Assembly: GCF_002160055.1 (NCBI RefSeq)
Contig: NZ_NFJV01000005.1
Span: 62,001-126,000, forward strand
Direction of reading: 5' to 3'
Source of the DNA: Mediterranea sp. An20
GTDB lineage: Bacteria > Bacteroidota > Bacteroidia > Bacteroidales > Bacteroidaceae
DNA: 64,000 nt
The notes beneath the pieces are model-generated. The model made no database searches. It had not been told where the DNA came from and saw only the letters and a list, made by a program, of their open reading frames with translations. Shown piece by piece: positions 44,922 to 53,899 of this stretch (its first letter is position 1; each line of letters begins with the position of its first letter). The position numbers and the translations under genes were made by a program.

Positions 44922-46214
44922 TTATCTGTAAATCTTCAATCGTTTTCCTGCTCGGATTTTGTTATTGCGCAAGCCATTCCACTGGCGCAATTGGCGGACA
45001 GATACGCCATATTTGGAGGCTATGTTGCTTAATGTATCTCCATTGCGTATCTTGTAGTAGACGACTTTTCCACTACCGCTGCTCGTCTTGGCATCGACAG
45101 AGGCTACCGTGCGGCGATTTTTAAACAATTCTTTGCTGCGGTGCGCGTAAATGGTGTCTTGGTTGTCTATAAAAGTGCTGATAGTTTCGGTGGGAAGTCG
45201 TAATATGCAGGGTTTGCTGTCGCCTGGCACAATGTTGCGTTTATATTGCGGGTTCAGACTTTTGATTTCTTCAACGGGTATATGGCAAATATCTGCTATT
45301 TGTTCGAAGTGGAGTTTCTGGTTCACCTGAATGGTGTCTGTAGACTTGGGAATATTAGTTTCCATCGGACAAATATTGTGTTTGCAGTAGTAAGTCATTA
45401 CATAGTTGGCTGCAATAAATGCCGGTACGTACCCACGGGTTTCACGTGGCAGGTAGTTATATATTTCCCAATAGTCCGTTTTTCCTCCTGCCCGTCTGAT
45501 AGCCTTATTGATATTTCCTGGGCCACAGTTATAGGCAGCAATCACCAAATTCCAGTCCTTGTAAATGTCGTACATGTCTTTCAGGTATCGGGCAGCGGCC
45601 CAGGTCGCTTTGATGGGGTCACGCCGTTCATCTACCAGGCTGTTGCTTTCCAGACCATATAGTTTTCCTGTGGCTAACATGAATTGCCATAGACCCGTGG
45701 CACCTGCACGGGATACGGCTGAAGGGTTTAATGCCGACTCTATGATGGGTAGATATTTCAATTCTAACGGAAGATTATATGCATCCAGAGCTTCTTCAAA
45801 GATAGGCATATAGAAGTTGCAGGCACTCAGCATGAATGCCACTTGTCCACGCAAACGGTTAGTATAAGTATCTATGAATTTGCGTACGATGTCATTGTAG
45901 GGCATTTCCATGATGACAGGCATGCGCGACAGGCGGTCAATATACACCGAATCGCTGAAGAGAGGGTTGGTGGTGGAAGTGCTGCAGTCTTTCCCCAAAT
46001 CAATATAAGTTTTGGCTTTCCAGTCATTGAGCAGGCTGTCAAGCGGGTAGGTCATGCCTGCTGGTAAATCAATGGTATCTGTATGTTGTGTGCCATTTTC
46101 GTTGATGACGATATTCATGTTTTCCTGTGCGTGTGCAGGCTGTATGGCCAGTACACTATACAGCATGAACAAAGGGGCGGTAAGCAGATGATTGCGTATG
46201 TCTTTTAAATGCAT
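44922..46214 (-). CDS. mltD: Membrane-bound lytic transglycosylase with LysM (MltD-like)
   Basis: The 430-residue protein has a signal peptide (about residues 1-29, ending PAHAQ). The SLT domain has the catalytic Glu in YLPIIESALNPSAVSRAGAT, then GLWQFMLATGKLYGL and VIAAYNCGPGNINKAIRRAG. A C-terminal LysM repeat follows: YYKIRNGDTLSNIASKYGVS, VRQLRQWNGL. It cleaves peptidoglycan in the periplasm. It closes the parA-parB-DUF5683-mltD unit; the DUF5683 gene is 36 bp upstream. Confidence 0.92.
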   Translation of the reverse strand: MHLKDIRNHLLTAPLFMLYSVLAIQPAHAQENMNIVINENGTQHTDTIDLPAGMTYPLDSLLNDWKAKTYIDLGKDCSTSTTNPLFSDSVYIDRLSRMPVIMEMPYNDIVRKFIDTYTNRLRGQVAFMLSACNFYMPIFEEALDAYNLPLELKYLPIIESALNPSAVSRAGATGLWQFMLATGKLYGLESNSLVDERRDPIKATWAAARYLKDMYDIYKDWNLVIAAYNCGPGNINKAIRRAGGKTDYWEIYNYLPRETRGYVPAFIAANYVMTYYCKHNICPMETNIPKSTDTIQVNQKLHFEQIADICHIPVEEIKSLNPQYKRNIVPGDSKPCILRLPTETISTFIDNQDTIYAHRSKELFKNRRTVASVDAKTSSGSGKVVYYKIRNGDTLSNIASKYGVSVRQLRQWNGLRNNKIRAGKRLKIYR

Positions 46215-46250
46215 ATCGGTTGTTTTTCTAAGGTTATGATATGATATTTC

Positions 46251-47090
46251 TTAAAATCGGAAACTACATTGCAGACCTACGGAGCGGTTAGTCCCGCGCG
46301 ACGTCGTTTGTGTATCGATGACAGCCGGCTCCACTTTCATGCTCAAGTCGGGGGTAATGTCAAAGTTGGACAGTTCAGCGTCTACATAGGCATCTATGAC
46401 AGACAGCAGGTATACGCCTATGAAAGCAAAGATACTCAGGTCGCGGTATCGTCGGAAAGTGTCTTTGCGTCGGCGCAGCAGGTCTATAAGTTGCGATTGC
46501 GATACTTGCTCCATGTAAGACGGTGGAATCAGTTCCGTGATGTTGGTTGAGTTCCAGTTGCCGTTGGCTGCATCCCGATAAGCATTGAAATAGTCGCGAT
46601 ACATTTTCCCGTTCCATGTGAGGGCATAGGCACATCCGGCAAATCCACCGTAAAAGATGGGCAGTTTCCAATATTTGCGGTTGTAAATCTGTCCGCCTCC
46701 CGGTATTATGAGTGCTAACCACGTTGCTTTGACAGGATTAGGCACCCACAGTTTGCGTTTCATCTCCTTAGACAGACTATCGGTGGGGGAGGTCGGTTCT
46801 GCGAGGTTGGGCGATGCTGTAAGTTCCAGCATCTTGTTTTTGTTGGAAGCAGCAATGCTGTCGGCTACGGCCAGACTGTCTGCCGTTTCCATAAGGGCAG
46901 GAGTGTTGAGACTGTCTATGGAGTCGGTTTGCAGGTGCAATACAGGATTCAGACTGTCTGTCTGCAATGCGTGGGCACGTTTAAGAGCTGCGCGCGGGCG
47001 GTCTTGGCCATACATAGTCATTCCTGCCATTTGCACGAAGCAGAATAGCAAGGCTATTAGAATGCGATATGTGCTTCTGTTCGTTGTCAT
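46251..47090 (-). CDS. DUF5683 domain protein
   Basis: The 279-residue protein has a signal peptide (ILIALLFCFVQMAGMTMYGQ) and a Ser/Asp-rich linker. The DUF5683 block includes WVPNPVKATWLALIIPGGGQ, then IYNRKYWKLPIFYGGFAGC and YRDLSIFAFIGVYLLSVIDA. It contains several hydrophobic helices. Function is unknown, but genes of this family recur next to parAB and lytic transglycosylase genes in Bacteroidales. The start overlaps the parB stop by four bases. Confidence 0.85.
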   Translation of the reverse strand: MTTNRSTYRILIALLFCFVQMAGMTMYGQDRPRAALKRAHALQTDSLNPVLHLQTDSIDSLNTPALMETADSLAVADSIAASNKNKMLELTASPNLAEPTSPTDSLSKEMKRKLWVPNPVKATWLALIIPGGGQIYNRKYWKLPIFYGGFAGCAYALTWNGKMYRDYFNAYRDAANGNWNSTNITELIPPSYMEQVSQSQLIDLLRRRKDTFRRYRDLSIFAFIGVYLLSVIDAYVDAELSNFDITPDLSMKVEPAVIDTQTTSRGTNRSVGLQCSFRF

Positions 47091-47977
47091 TTGTTCTTTA
47101 GCGTATCGAAGATGCCGATGATACGTTCTAATTCTTCTTCGTTATTAAAAGGTATGCTGATTTTTCCTTTCCCTTTCTCTGAGCAAGTCAGCTGTACTTT
47201 TGTGTTAAAGAAACCGGAAAGCTGTTGTTTCAGCAGGTTGAATTCTTCGGGCAGTTTAGCTTGTTTGGGAGCTATTTTCCGGCTGCCACTTTTCACGGCC
47301 TCTCCTACGCTCAGGGCTTTGACTATTTCTTCTACTTTGCGCACGGAGTATCCATGTGTCAGTATCTCTTCATATACTTTTACTTGCAGTTTGGGATCAT
47401 CCAATGTCAGCAGGGCACGTGCGTGTCCCATGTCTATCTGCTTGTTTTGGATGCCTATCTGGATAGGGGCAGGCAGTTTCAGCAGGCGCAGGTAGTTGGC
47501 TATGGTCGTTCGTTTTTTGCCTACTCGTTCGCTTAGCCGTTCTTGTGTCAGGCCGTATTGTTCTATAAGATGTTGGTAAGCCAGAGCTATTTCCACTGAG
47601 TTGAGGTCTTCGCGCTGTATGTTTTCAATAAGGGCCATTTCCATCACATTCTCATCATCGGCCGTACGTATATAAGCGGGGATTGTGTGGAGTCCGGCTT
47701 GTTGTGCAGCGCGAAAACGTCGTTCGCCAGCGATAATCTGGTAAGTGTCATCGCCCATCTGCCGCAGGGTGACAGGTTGGATAATGCCGATTTCTGCGAT
47801 GGAGTCGGCCAGTTCCTGCAAAGCGACCGGGTCGAAATCACGTCGGGGTTGGTTGGGATTGACGGAAATCTTGTCGAGGGCTATTTCGTTGATGGACGAA
47901 GAGCCTTCTGTCTGCACCTCATCTATAGAGAGCAGGGCATCGAGTCCGCGTCCGAGTGCATTTCTTCGTTGTACCAT
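47087..47977 (-). CDS. parB: Chromosome-partitioning protein ParB
   Basis: The 296-residue protein has the CTP-binding N-domain (ISVNPNQPRRDFDPVALQEL, then YQIIAGERRFRAAQQAG with the GERR box) and the HTH region (TQERLSERVGKKRTTIANYL). A C-terminal dimer domain follows. It loads on parS sites and works with ParA in origin segregation. The parA gene is 9 bp upstream. Confidence 0.96.
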   Translation of the reverse strand: MVQRRNALGRGLDALLSIDEVQTEGSSSINEIALDKISVNPNQPRRDFDPVALQELADSIAEIGIIQPVTLRQMGDDTYQIIAGERRFRAAQQAGLHTIPAYIRTADDENVMEMALIENIQREDLNSVEIALAYQHLIEQYGLTQERLSERVGKKRTTIANYLRLLKLPAPIQIGIQNKQIDMGHARALLTLDDPKLQVKVYEEILTHGYSVRKVEEIVKALSVGEAVKSGSRKIAPKQAKLPEEFNLLKQQLSGFFNTKVQLTCSEKGKGKISIPFNNEEELERIIGIFDTLKNK

Positions 47978-47986
47978 AATCGTTCT

Positions 47987-48763
47987 TTAAAGTGGCTTTT
48001 GTTGGTTTCTGCTTATCAGTTCTTTGGCCAGTGCCAAATGGTTTTTGGCGCCCGTCGAGTCTGCATCATACAAGATAGTGGGCAATCCGTAGCTGGGTGC
48101 TTCGCTCAGTTTGACGTTGCGCTGTATGACTGTGTTGAACACCAGCTCCTGAAAATGCCGTTTCACTTCATCGTATATCTGGTTTGCCTGTCGCAGGCGC
48201 GAGTCGTACATGGTCAGCAGGAAACCTTCAATTTCAAGTCCGGGGTTTAATTTCGTCTTGATAATTTTGATGGTGTTCAGCAGTTTGCTGATGCCTTCCA
48301 GCGCGAAATATTCGGCCTGCACCGGGATGATGACCGAGTCGGCAGCCGTCAGCGCATTGACAGTAATGAGTCCCAGCGAAGGCGAGCAGTCTATCAGAAT
48401 GTAGTCGAACTCATCTTTCAGTGGGGCGAGCACTTCTTTTAAGATTCTTTCGCGGTTCTTCAGGTTCAGCATTTCTATTTCGGCTCCAACCAGGTTGATG
48501 TGTGAGGAGATGACTTTCAGGGTGTCTATCTCCGTGCCGTGGATAGCCTTCCGTACGTCTGCGCCGTCAATGAGACATTCGTAGATGGTGCAGTCGGCTT
48601 GTTTGATGTCTACACCCAGCCCCGACGAGGCATTGGCTTGGGGGTCGGCATCAACGACGAGCACTTTCTTTTCCAGTGTGGCAAGCGAAGCGGCCAAGTT
48701 GATGGTGGTGGTGGTTTTGCCCACACCGCCTTTCTGATTGGCCATGGCAATTATTTTTCCCAT
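47987..48763 (-). CDS. parA: Chromosome-partitioning ATPase ParA (Soj)
   Basis: The 258-residue ATPase starts MGKIIAMANQKGGVGKTTTT with the deviant Walker A (two lysines). It also has VLVVDADPQANASSGLG and YILIDCSPSLGLITVNALTA. Length and the lack of an N-terminal HTH fit chromosomal Soj/ParA. It is the first gene of a four-gene unit. Confidence 0.96.
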   Translation of the reverse strand: MGKIIAMANQKGGVGKTTTTINLAASLATLEKKVLVVDADPQANASSGLGVDIKQADCTIYECLIDGADVRKAIHGTEIDTLKVISSHINLVGAEIEMLNLKNRERILKEVLAPLKDEFDYILIDCSPSLGLITVNALTAADSVIIPVQAEYFALEGISKLLNTIKIIKTKLNPGLEIEGFLLTMYDSRLRQANQIYDEVKRHFQELVFNTVIQRNVKLSEAPSYGLPTILYDADSTGAKNHLALAKELISRNQQKPL

Positions 48764-49020
48764 AATCTATCTTTTATTATCTGGGGGCGAAATAAGCAAT
48801 TATTTCTCATTGTGCCTACTGAAAAGGAGAAAGAATGCGGAAACGGTTGATAAGTCGTCCGTTTTGTTAATAACCCGCAGAACTGCTTCTTTTTTCTTAT
48901 TGGCGGGCAAATATACGGATTTCTTTGCGAAAAGGGAAATTCTTTTGGGTTCGCTTGCAGAAGATTAAGATTTCTAAACGGATAGTGTGAGGGGAGGATA
49001 GGGTGGAGGTGGTTTCCTGC

Positions 49021-49116
49021 TTGCGGAAAGTTGGCCGGATATGCAGGGAATGAATCTCTCTTCTTTGTTCGTACAATGCTTCCACATTGTACGAACATCC
49101 GGTCTACTTTCCGCAA
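49021..49116. repeat. Nested inverted repeat (double hairpin)
   Basis: TTGCGGAAAGT (49021-49031) pairs exactly with ACTTTCCGCAA (49106-49116). CCGGAT (49035-49040) pairs with ATCCGG (49097-49102) across a 3x3 internal loop. Inside lies a perfect hairpin, GTTCGTACAATG (49067-49078) with CATTGTACGAAC (49085-49096) around a 6-nt loop. There is no T run. Confidence 0.8.
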
Positions 49117-49226
49117 TCGTGTGCAGGTTCTTATTGAAGTGTTTCAAACTTTCCCGCCCATAGAAATGGAGCAATCTATATTATGCTGATAATCAGCGAC
49201 TCGCTTCTAATATATAACGAGCTTAT

Positions 49227-49292
49227 TGCTTAGCGCCTGGCAGCGTACTGCTTAGCGCTTGGCAGTCCGTTGCTTATTGCCTGGCTACTTCG
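49227..49292. repeat. 22-bp-period tandem repeat, locus B
   Basis: Three 22-bp units start at 49227, 49249 and 49271. They share TGCTTA, then a GCCTGGC or GCTTGGC core. The sequence upstream (GCTGATAATCAGC, then TAATATATAACGAGCTTAT) matches locus A at 38.5 kb in order and spacing. Confidence 0.75.
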
Positions 49293-49363
49293 TAGGAAGA
49301 GTCTGTCAGAAATAGCTGTCCGGCACACAAGCATCCGTATTGGGGAGAGTAGTTTAAATCACT

Positions 49364-50443
49364 TCATTTCAGGTGGGAGCGGAAGAAGTGTGCGATGCGG
49401 TCGAAGGGAATCTTCTCTAAGTTGTCATACAGGTCGGTATGGTTGGCGCCGGCCACAATGAGCAGCTCTTTGTTGTCGCCCTTCAGTTGTTTGTAAACGT
49501 CTTCACTGAAATAACGCGAGTGGGCTTTTTCACCGTGTATCAGCATTACGGCACTGCGTATTTCGCTGGCATAAGACAGTAGCGGCATGTTGAGGAAGGA
49601 GAGGGAAGAGGTCACATTCCATCCGCCGTTAGAGTTAAGCGAGCGTGGGTGGTAGCCTCGCGGAGTCTTGTAGTATGCGTGGTAATCTTTGACGAATTGA
49701 GGTGCGTCTGCCGGCAGTGTATCTGCCACGCCTCCGGCCAGGGCATACGTACCCTCGGCATAGTCTTTGGTGCGTTGTGCGTTGAGTTGTTGGCGCAGAG
49801 ATTGGCGTGCATCGGCGTTATTGGCGGCGTCGAAGTAGCCGTTGGCAGTGACGCGGCTCATGTCGTACATCGTGCAGGCTACGGTGGCTTTGATGCGTGT
49901 GTCGATGGCTGCTGCGTTGACGGCCATTCCTCCCCAGCCGCAGATGCCCAGAATGCCAATACGTTCGGGGTCTACATCTGTGCGTGTAGAGAGGTAGTCG
50001 ACAGCGGCGCAGAAATCTTCGGTGTTGATGTCCGGTGAAGCTACGTATCGGGGTTGCCCTCCGCTCTCTCCCGTGAAGGATGGGTCGAAAGCGATGGTCA
50101 GGAATCCGTGTTCGGCCAATGTCTGCGCGTAAAGGCCGGATGCTTGTTCTTTGACAGCACCGAAGGGTCCGCTGACGGCGATGGCAGGCAGCGGGCCTGT
50201 AATGTCTTTAGGGATGTAGAGGTCGGCAGCCAAGGTGATTCCGTAACGGTTGTGAAAGGTTACCTTCGTGTGGTTCACCCGGTTGCTTTGTGGGAATACC
50301 TTGTCCCACTCTTGTGTCAGATTCAGTTTTTCTTCCATGATGTTATTGGTGTTAAGGGTTTGTTTTTCTTGTGCAGTCATGTGGCTTGTACTTGCCAGGC
50401 AGACCAGCAGCAACATGCTTAATCGGGGGATGAAATGTGTCAT
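49364..50443 (-). CDS. Secreted alpha/beta hydrolase with Cys at the nucleophile elbow
   Basis: The 359-residue protein has a signal peptide (MLLLVCLASTSHMTAQ). The fold shows VTFHNRYGITLAADLYIP and AFDPSFTGESGGQPRYV. The nucleophile elbow is GILGICGWGGMAVNAAA, where GxCxG replaces the usual GxSxG. The C-terminal acid and His are in VMLIHGEKAHSRYFSED and VAGANHTDLYD. Dienelactone-hydrolase-like enzymes also use Cys. It is probably periplasmic. A TACCTTTG box lies at 50470-50477 on the minus strand. Confidence 0.85.
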   Translation of the reverse strand: MTHFIPRLSMLLLVCLASTSHMTAQEKQTLNTNNIMEEKLNLTQEWDKVFPQSNRVNHTKVTFHNRYGITLAADLYIPKDITGPLPAIAVSGPFGAVKEQASGLYAQTLAEHGFLTIAFDPSFTGESGGQPRYVASPDINTEDFCAAVDYLSTRTDVDPERIGILGICGWGGMAVNAAAIDTRIKATVACTMYDMSRVTANGYFDAANNADARQSLRQQLNAQRTKDYAEGTYALAGGVADTLPADAPQFVKDYHAYYKTPRGYHPRSLNSNGGWNVTSSLSFLNMPLLSYASEIRSAVMLIHGEKAHSRYFSEDVYKQLKGDNKELLIVAGANHTDLYDNLEKIPFDRIAHFFRSHLK

Positions 50444-50484
50444 AGCTTAATTCTTTTTGATTCTGAGGGCAAAGGTAAGAGAAA

Positions 50485-50512
50485 AGCCCCACAACGTCGT
50501 TGTTGTGAGGCT
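50485..50512 (-). terminator. Terminator after the AraC-family gene
   Basis: AGCC.CACAAC and GTTGTG.GGCT (50485-50512) form a stem with one mismatch. On the minus strand it is followed by TTTTCTC. It overlaps the region just upstream of the hydrolase promoter. Confidence 0.6.
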
Positions 50513-50546
50513 CAAAATGGATTGCTGAAAAGCTCATGGATTTGCT

Positions 50547-51440
50547 TCAATAGGATGGAATCAGGGCAGTCGGGGGAATGCCGTATTGCTTCTTAAAGGC
50601 GTTGGAGAAGTGTGATTGATTCTTGAATCCTACTTTGTCGCAGACTTCGGATATTTTCCTTTCCCCTTTCTTCATTAGTTCATAGGCCACTTCCAGCCGC
50701 TTGTGTATGAGCCATCGCTCCGGTGTCAGACTGCTGATTTTCTTGAAGTCGCGTTTGAATGTGGCCAGGCTTCTGCCCGTGTAATGGGCCAGTTCTTCTT
50801 GTGAGAACTCGTACATGTAATTTTGGTTCAGGAAGTCCAGAATATCTATTTTCCAGGGTTCGTTGAAGTCGAACAGTGTGGGAGCAAACCGTGGGTCGAT
50901 GTGCAGCAGGGCGAGTAATCCTTCTTGCAGTTTCAGTTGCATGAAGTCTTCTTGCGGCTTCACCTCCGGGTCGAAGTAAGGAGTCATTGAAGCGAAAAGG
51001 CTGGTTATTTCCACCGTCTGTGGCAATTTGAGCACACCTGTATCCAGTTTCGGTGTATTGTCCGGTACTTTGTAGGGACCGCCTTGTGCGTACCTCTCGC
51101 GCAGAAAGTTGCGGGTAAACATCAGGAAGATGCCGCAATAGCGTTCTCCGTTGGCAGAGCGTTTATAGAGTGTGATGCGATGGTCGCGAGGGATGAATAC
51201 ACATTCTCCTTTCCCCACGTGTATTTGCTGTTTGCCGTCATCCACCACCATTTCGCCCGAGTAGACATAGTTCATGGCGTATTCGCGTGAGCGGTGGATG
51301 CAGCTGGCAGCATCGTCGTAGAAGAAGCTGTAGAATACGTTGTTGTAGTTGAAGATCACCTTCAGCGGGTCCGTTTTCCCGCTGTCTGTCGTTGGTTTCA
51401 TATCCTGGTTGTCGTTGGAATTTTGCATGGCTTTCTGCAT
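50547..51440 (-). CDS. AraC-family transcriptional regulator
   Basis: The 297-residue protein has an N-terminal cupin-like sensor (CVFIPRDHRITLYKRSANGE) and a C-terminal double HTH (YEFSQEELAHYTGRSLATFK, RDFKKISSLTPERWL, then ISEVCDKVGFKNQSHFSNAF, KKQYG). It should bind DNA as a dimer and respond to an unknown ligand. It faces the hydrolase gene in the same direction, with a terminator between them. The start may also be the internal Met at residue 5 or 14. Confidence 0.9.
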   Translation of the reverse strand: MQKAMQNSNDNQDMKPTTDSGKTDPLKVIFNYNNVFYSFFYDDAASCIHRSREYAMNYVYSGEMVVDDGKQQIHVGKGECVFIPRDHRITLYKRSANGERYCGIFLMFTRNFLRERYAQGGPYKVPDNTPKLDTGVLKLPQTVEITSLFASMTPYFDPEVKPQEDFMQLKLQEGLLALLHIDPRFAPTLFDFNEPWKIDILDFLNQNYMYEFSQEELAHYTGRSLATFKRDFKKISSLTPERWLIHKRLEVAYELMKKGERKISEVCDKVGFKNQSHFSNAFKKQYGIPPTALIPSY

Positions 51441-51542
51441 AAGGGTGATTTGAATATATTTTTCGCTTTGCCTGCAAAGGTACGTACATTCCGTTTCCTT
51501 TCCATCTGTTTTGAAGAAAATTAAGAAGGGCGCTGGTTACTC

Positions 51543-52391
51543 TTACGATAGTTTTACATAATTTAGTCTTGTCCACCTTGTATTTCTGGTCACATACGTG
51601 CGTGCAATCCGTGCCGATGCCACATGTAGTGTTTCTCCGGCAGTGAAGGCGTGTTCCAAAGCGGGCAGGTGTCCCGACTCACGGCTGGCGGAGCGGGCAG
51701 CTATACGGAAGGTTACGTAATTGCCTGCCCGGTCTTTCAGCCAGAGAACTTGCCGTACATAGAAGTAGGCTGTAGTACCTTCTATTTGTGTCTTGTAAGG
51801 GTCATCCTCCACGCGTACTTTCAAGACGGTCAGTGAAAGGTCTGTCACCTTGTCGCCTTCTTTCCCCAAGAATCGTCCTTGCACACCTTGCCGGCTCCGC
51901 CGTTGCTGGAAATCAAGGTGTACGGTGTGGTAAACTTGGGCTATCTGCACGAATCGCTCCTGCTTAGGAATACGGGGAGTGAACTTGAAAGCAATCCACG
52001 ACAAATAGGCAGGGTCTACGGATAGAATCTCATGCAGGAAATGTCCTCGGTATTTGCCGAACGGAATAAGGTCGTCACCCCGGCTTTGCATGTGTTTGGC
52101 GCTGTAGCTTACCATAAACAACCGGCGCGGTGCATAAAAACACAGCGAACTGGCTAACCGGAGAGAACTTTCGGCTTCCGGTGTCAGTTCGCAGATGTAG
52201 AAGATAGACTGCCGCTCGGTGATGGGGGAGTAAATCCAAAGGGAATAGTTGACATGTCCGGGGCGGGGCAGCACAACAATATAGGCCCCTGTCTCCTTAT
52301 AAGAAGGCCTTCCCTCGTTGTACTGCCACAATTTGCGGTACAACACTTCCTGTTCCGCCCCTGTCAGTCCGGGTAGAATGGGGTTTGCCAT
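51543..52391 (-). CDS. Unknown protein with an ExoX C-terminal-like motif
   Basis: The 282-residue cytoplasmic protein contains DLIPFGKYRGHFLHEILSVD, then PAYLSWIAFKF, which is the small domain found at the C-terminus of ExoX-type exonucleases. The expected DEDD nuclease residues are absent. The rest (KLWQYNEGRPSYKETGAYIV, IYSPITERQSIFYICELTPE) is unassigned. It may bind DNA, but nothing else supports this. It stands alone, between the AraC and porin genes. Confidence 0.6.
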   Translation of the reverse strand: MANPILPGLTGAEQEVLYRKLWQYNEGRPSYKETGAYIVVLPRPGHVNYSLWIYSPITERQSIFYICELTPEAESSLRLASSLCFYAPRRLFMVSYSAKHMQSRGDDLIPFGKYRGHFLHEILSVDPAYLSWIAFKFTPRIPKQERFVQIAQVYHTVHLDFQQRRSRQGVQGRFLGKEGDKVTDLSLTVLKVRVEDDPYKTQIEGTTAYFYVRQVLWLKDRAGNYVTFRIAARSASRESGHLPALEHAFTAGETLHVASARIARTYVTRNTRWTRLNYVKLS

Positions 52392-52508
52392 ATTGCTTCT
52401 TTTCCTTTAATCCCCAAAAATAACCGTTTGGGATGAGAAAAGCAAGTGCTGGCGCGGAAAAGTGAAGAAAGAATGCCTACTTATAATAAGAAGTGGCTGA
52501 CCGATGCT

Positions 52509-53564
52509 TTAGAAACGCACCATTAATTCCAGCACTACCTTATCTTGTTCCGATTCCTTGGCTAAGCTGCCTTCGGGATAGAAATATTTCTCGAAGTTGA
52601 GGCGCAAATCCGTACGGAACGCTTTGCTGAGGCTGAAGGTGATACCTGCCGTCAGGCGGTGACGTTTGTAATCGGTTATGCTGAGAGCTCCGGTGCTTTC
52701 ATCGCGGGTTTCACCGTCGCTATGGTCGGTCATCATGTCATAGCGGGCCAGGAAAGACATCTTGGTAAATACCTTTCGCAGAGGCAGGTCGTAGTTAATG
52801 AAAGCGTCTACCGAATGTACATCTTTAAAGGCGTTATCAGAGTATTGCTTGAACAGGTATTCCCCTTCGATGTGGAAGCGTCCTGTCTCGTAATAGGCAC
52901 CTATGTCGTAGGAGTGCATCCAGACTTCTTCCGGTTCAATGCCCTGCACGCTCAGGGTCAGGTTTAAACCGTCTGTGGGAAACAGTTGTGCCTTGGCAGA
53001 ATAGTTCACGTCTTTATGCCATACCTTCTGGTTGGTCAGTCCTGTACCGTTGTAAAGTCCTCCTTCCAGTATGATGGGCATGTCGAGTGGCAGCGTATAA
53101 CCCAAAGTCAGACCCACGTCGCGCACATTGCCCACCTGTTTGGCAATGAAAGAGCGGTTGGCAAAGTATTGTTCGTGTGGCGACCGGTGGGCATCGATGG
53201 TGAAAGGCACGCGCATTTGTCCGGCAGTGATGGTAAAGTCTTTCAAGGGGAAGAGGCGGGCGTAGGCATCCAGCATTTTGATTTGGCCCTCGTCGGAGAG
53301 GTCTATTTCGGCCTTGTAGGCTACTTTGGGCAAAACGTTTCCCGTGAGGCTGACCCGTGCGGTGCGCACTTCAAAGCGTCCGGCACCCATCCCCGTCTGA
53401 TATTCATATTTGGCGCGGATGGTTCCATGTACTTCCGGTTTATAGTCTTTTTTTTCCATTTTCTCTACCTCCAGTTTTTTACCGTCTTCATTGGGCGAGT
53501 CTGTTTGGGCAAATCCTGTAAGAGATAGCAAGAGCATCAGAAGCGTACAGATGTTTTTTTTCAT
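52509..53564 (-). CDS. Phosphate-selective porin O/P-like outer-membrane protein
   Basis: The 351-residue protein has a signal peptide (ICTLLMLLLSLTGFAQ) and OprO/OprP-like beta strands: VHGTIRAKYEYQTGMGAGRF, EVRTARVSLTGNVLP, YKAEIDLSDEGQIKMLDAYA, and an aromatic C-terminus (VVLELMVRF). It probably forms a channel in the outer membrane. Specificity cannot be read from the sequence. Confidence 0.85.
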   Translation of the reverse strand: MKKNICTLLMLLLSLTGFAQTDSPNEDGKKLEVEKMEKKDYKPEVHGTIRAKYEYQTGMGAGRFEVRTARVSLTGNVLPKVAYKAEIDLSDEGQIKMLDAYARLFPLKDFTITAGQMRVPFTIDAHRSPHEQYFANRSFIAKQVGNVRDVGLTLGYTLPLDMPIILEGGLYNGTGLTNQKVWHKDVNYSAKAQLFPTDGLNLTLSVQGIEPEEVWMHSYDIGAYYETGRFHIEGEYLFKQYSDNAFKDVHSVDAFINYDLPLRKVFTKMSFLARYDMMTDHSDGETRDESTGALSITDYKRHRLTAGITFSLSKAFRTDLRLNFEKYFYPEGSLAKESEQDKVVLELMVRF

Positions 53565-53899
53565 AAAAGTTGTTTGATAGTGGATTTTTCGGTTGCAAAA
53601 TTCGGTGGAAGTTGTTATCCCTTTATGTCATATATGTTTCATTCTTGTTACATTGCGGCATCGGTAAGCCGGCAGGAGGGGATTCGTGCTTTATTCCTTA
53701 TAAGTTTCTGTTTATACACCGTTTTTCCGGTTGTCTGATTGTACCTTCAGAACTGCCTTGTCCGCGCCTGAATATACTTAATTATAGGAAGTAGGTCACC
53801 TCATTGAACTTTTTGCTATTTTTGCATGCATTAAAGAAAGGCCGGGGATGGGCCAGTGTGCCAGGACAGGTCTTATGGAATAAAAAGTGGAAAGAGAAC
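53565..53899. other. Gap between the porin and exonuclease genes
   Basis: About 335 bp of divergent upstream DNA. No repeat, RNA gene or supported reading frame was seen. Confidence 0.4.

Larger units (their letters stand above)
48764..49363. other. 600-bp gap upstream of parA with nested repeats
   Basis: It carries a nested inverted repeat (49021-49116) and a three-unit 22-bp repeat (49227-49292). Open frames in it are short and lack family features. Confidence 0.55.

Noticed and set aside
49067..49096. Inner hairpin upstream of parA as parS
   Set aside because: It does not contain the CACGTG core of parS, and the 6-nt loop breaks the 16-bp palindrome form.
38562..49292. 22-bp repeats as a CRISPR array
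   Set aside because: The units adjoin without spacers, are degenerate, and no cas genes are present.
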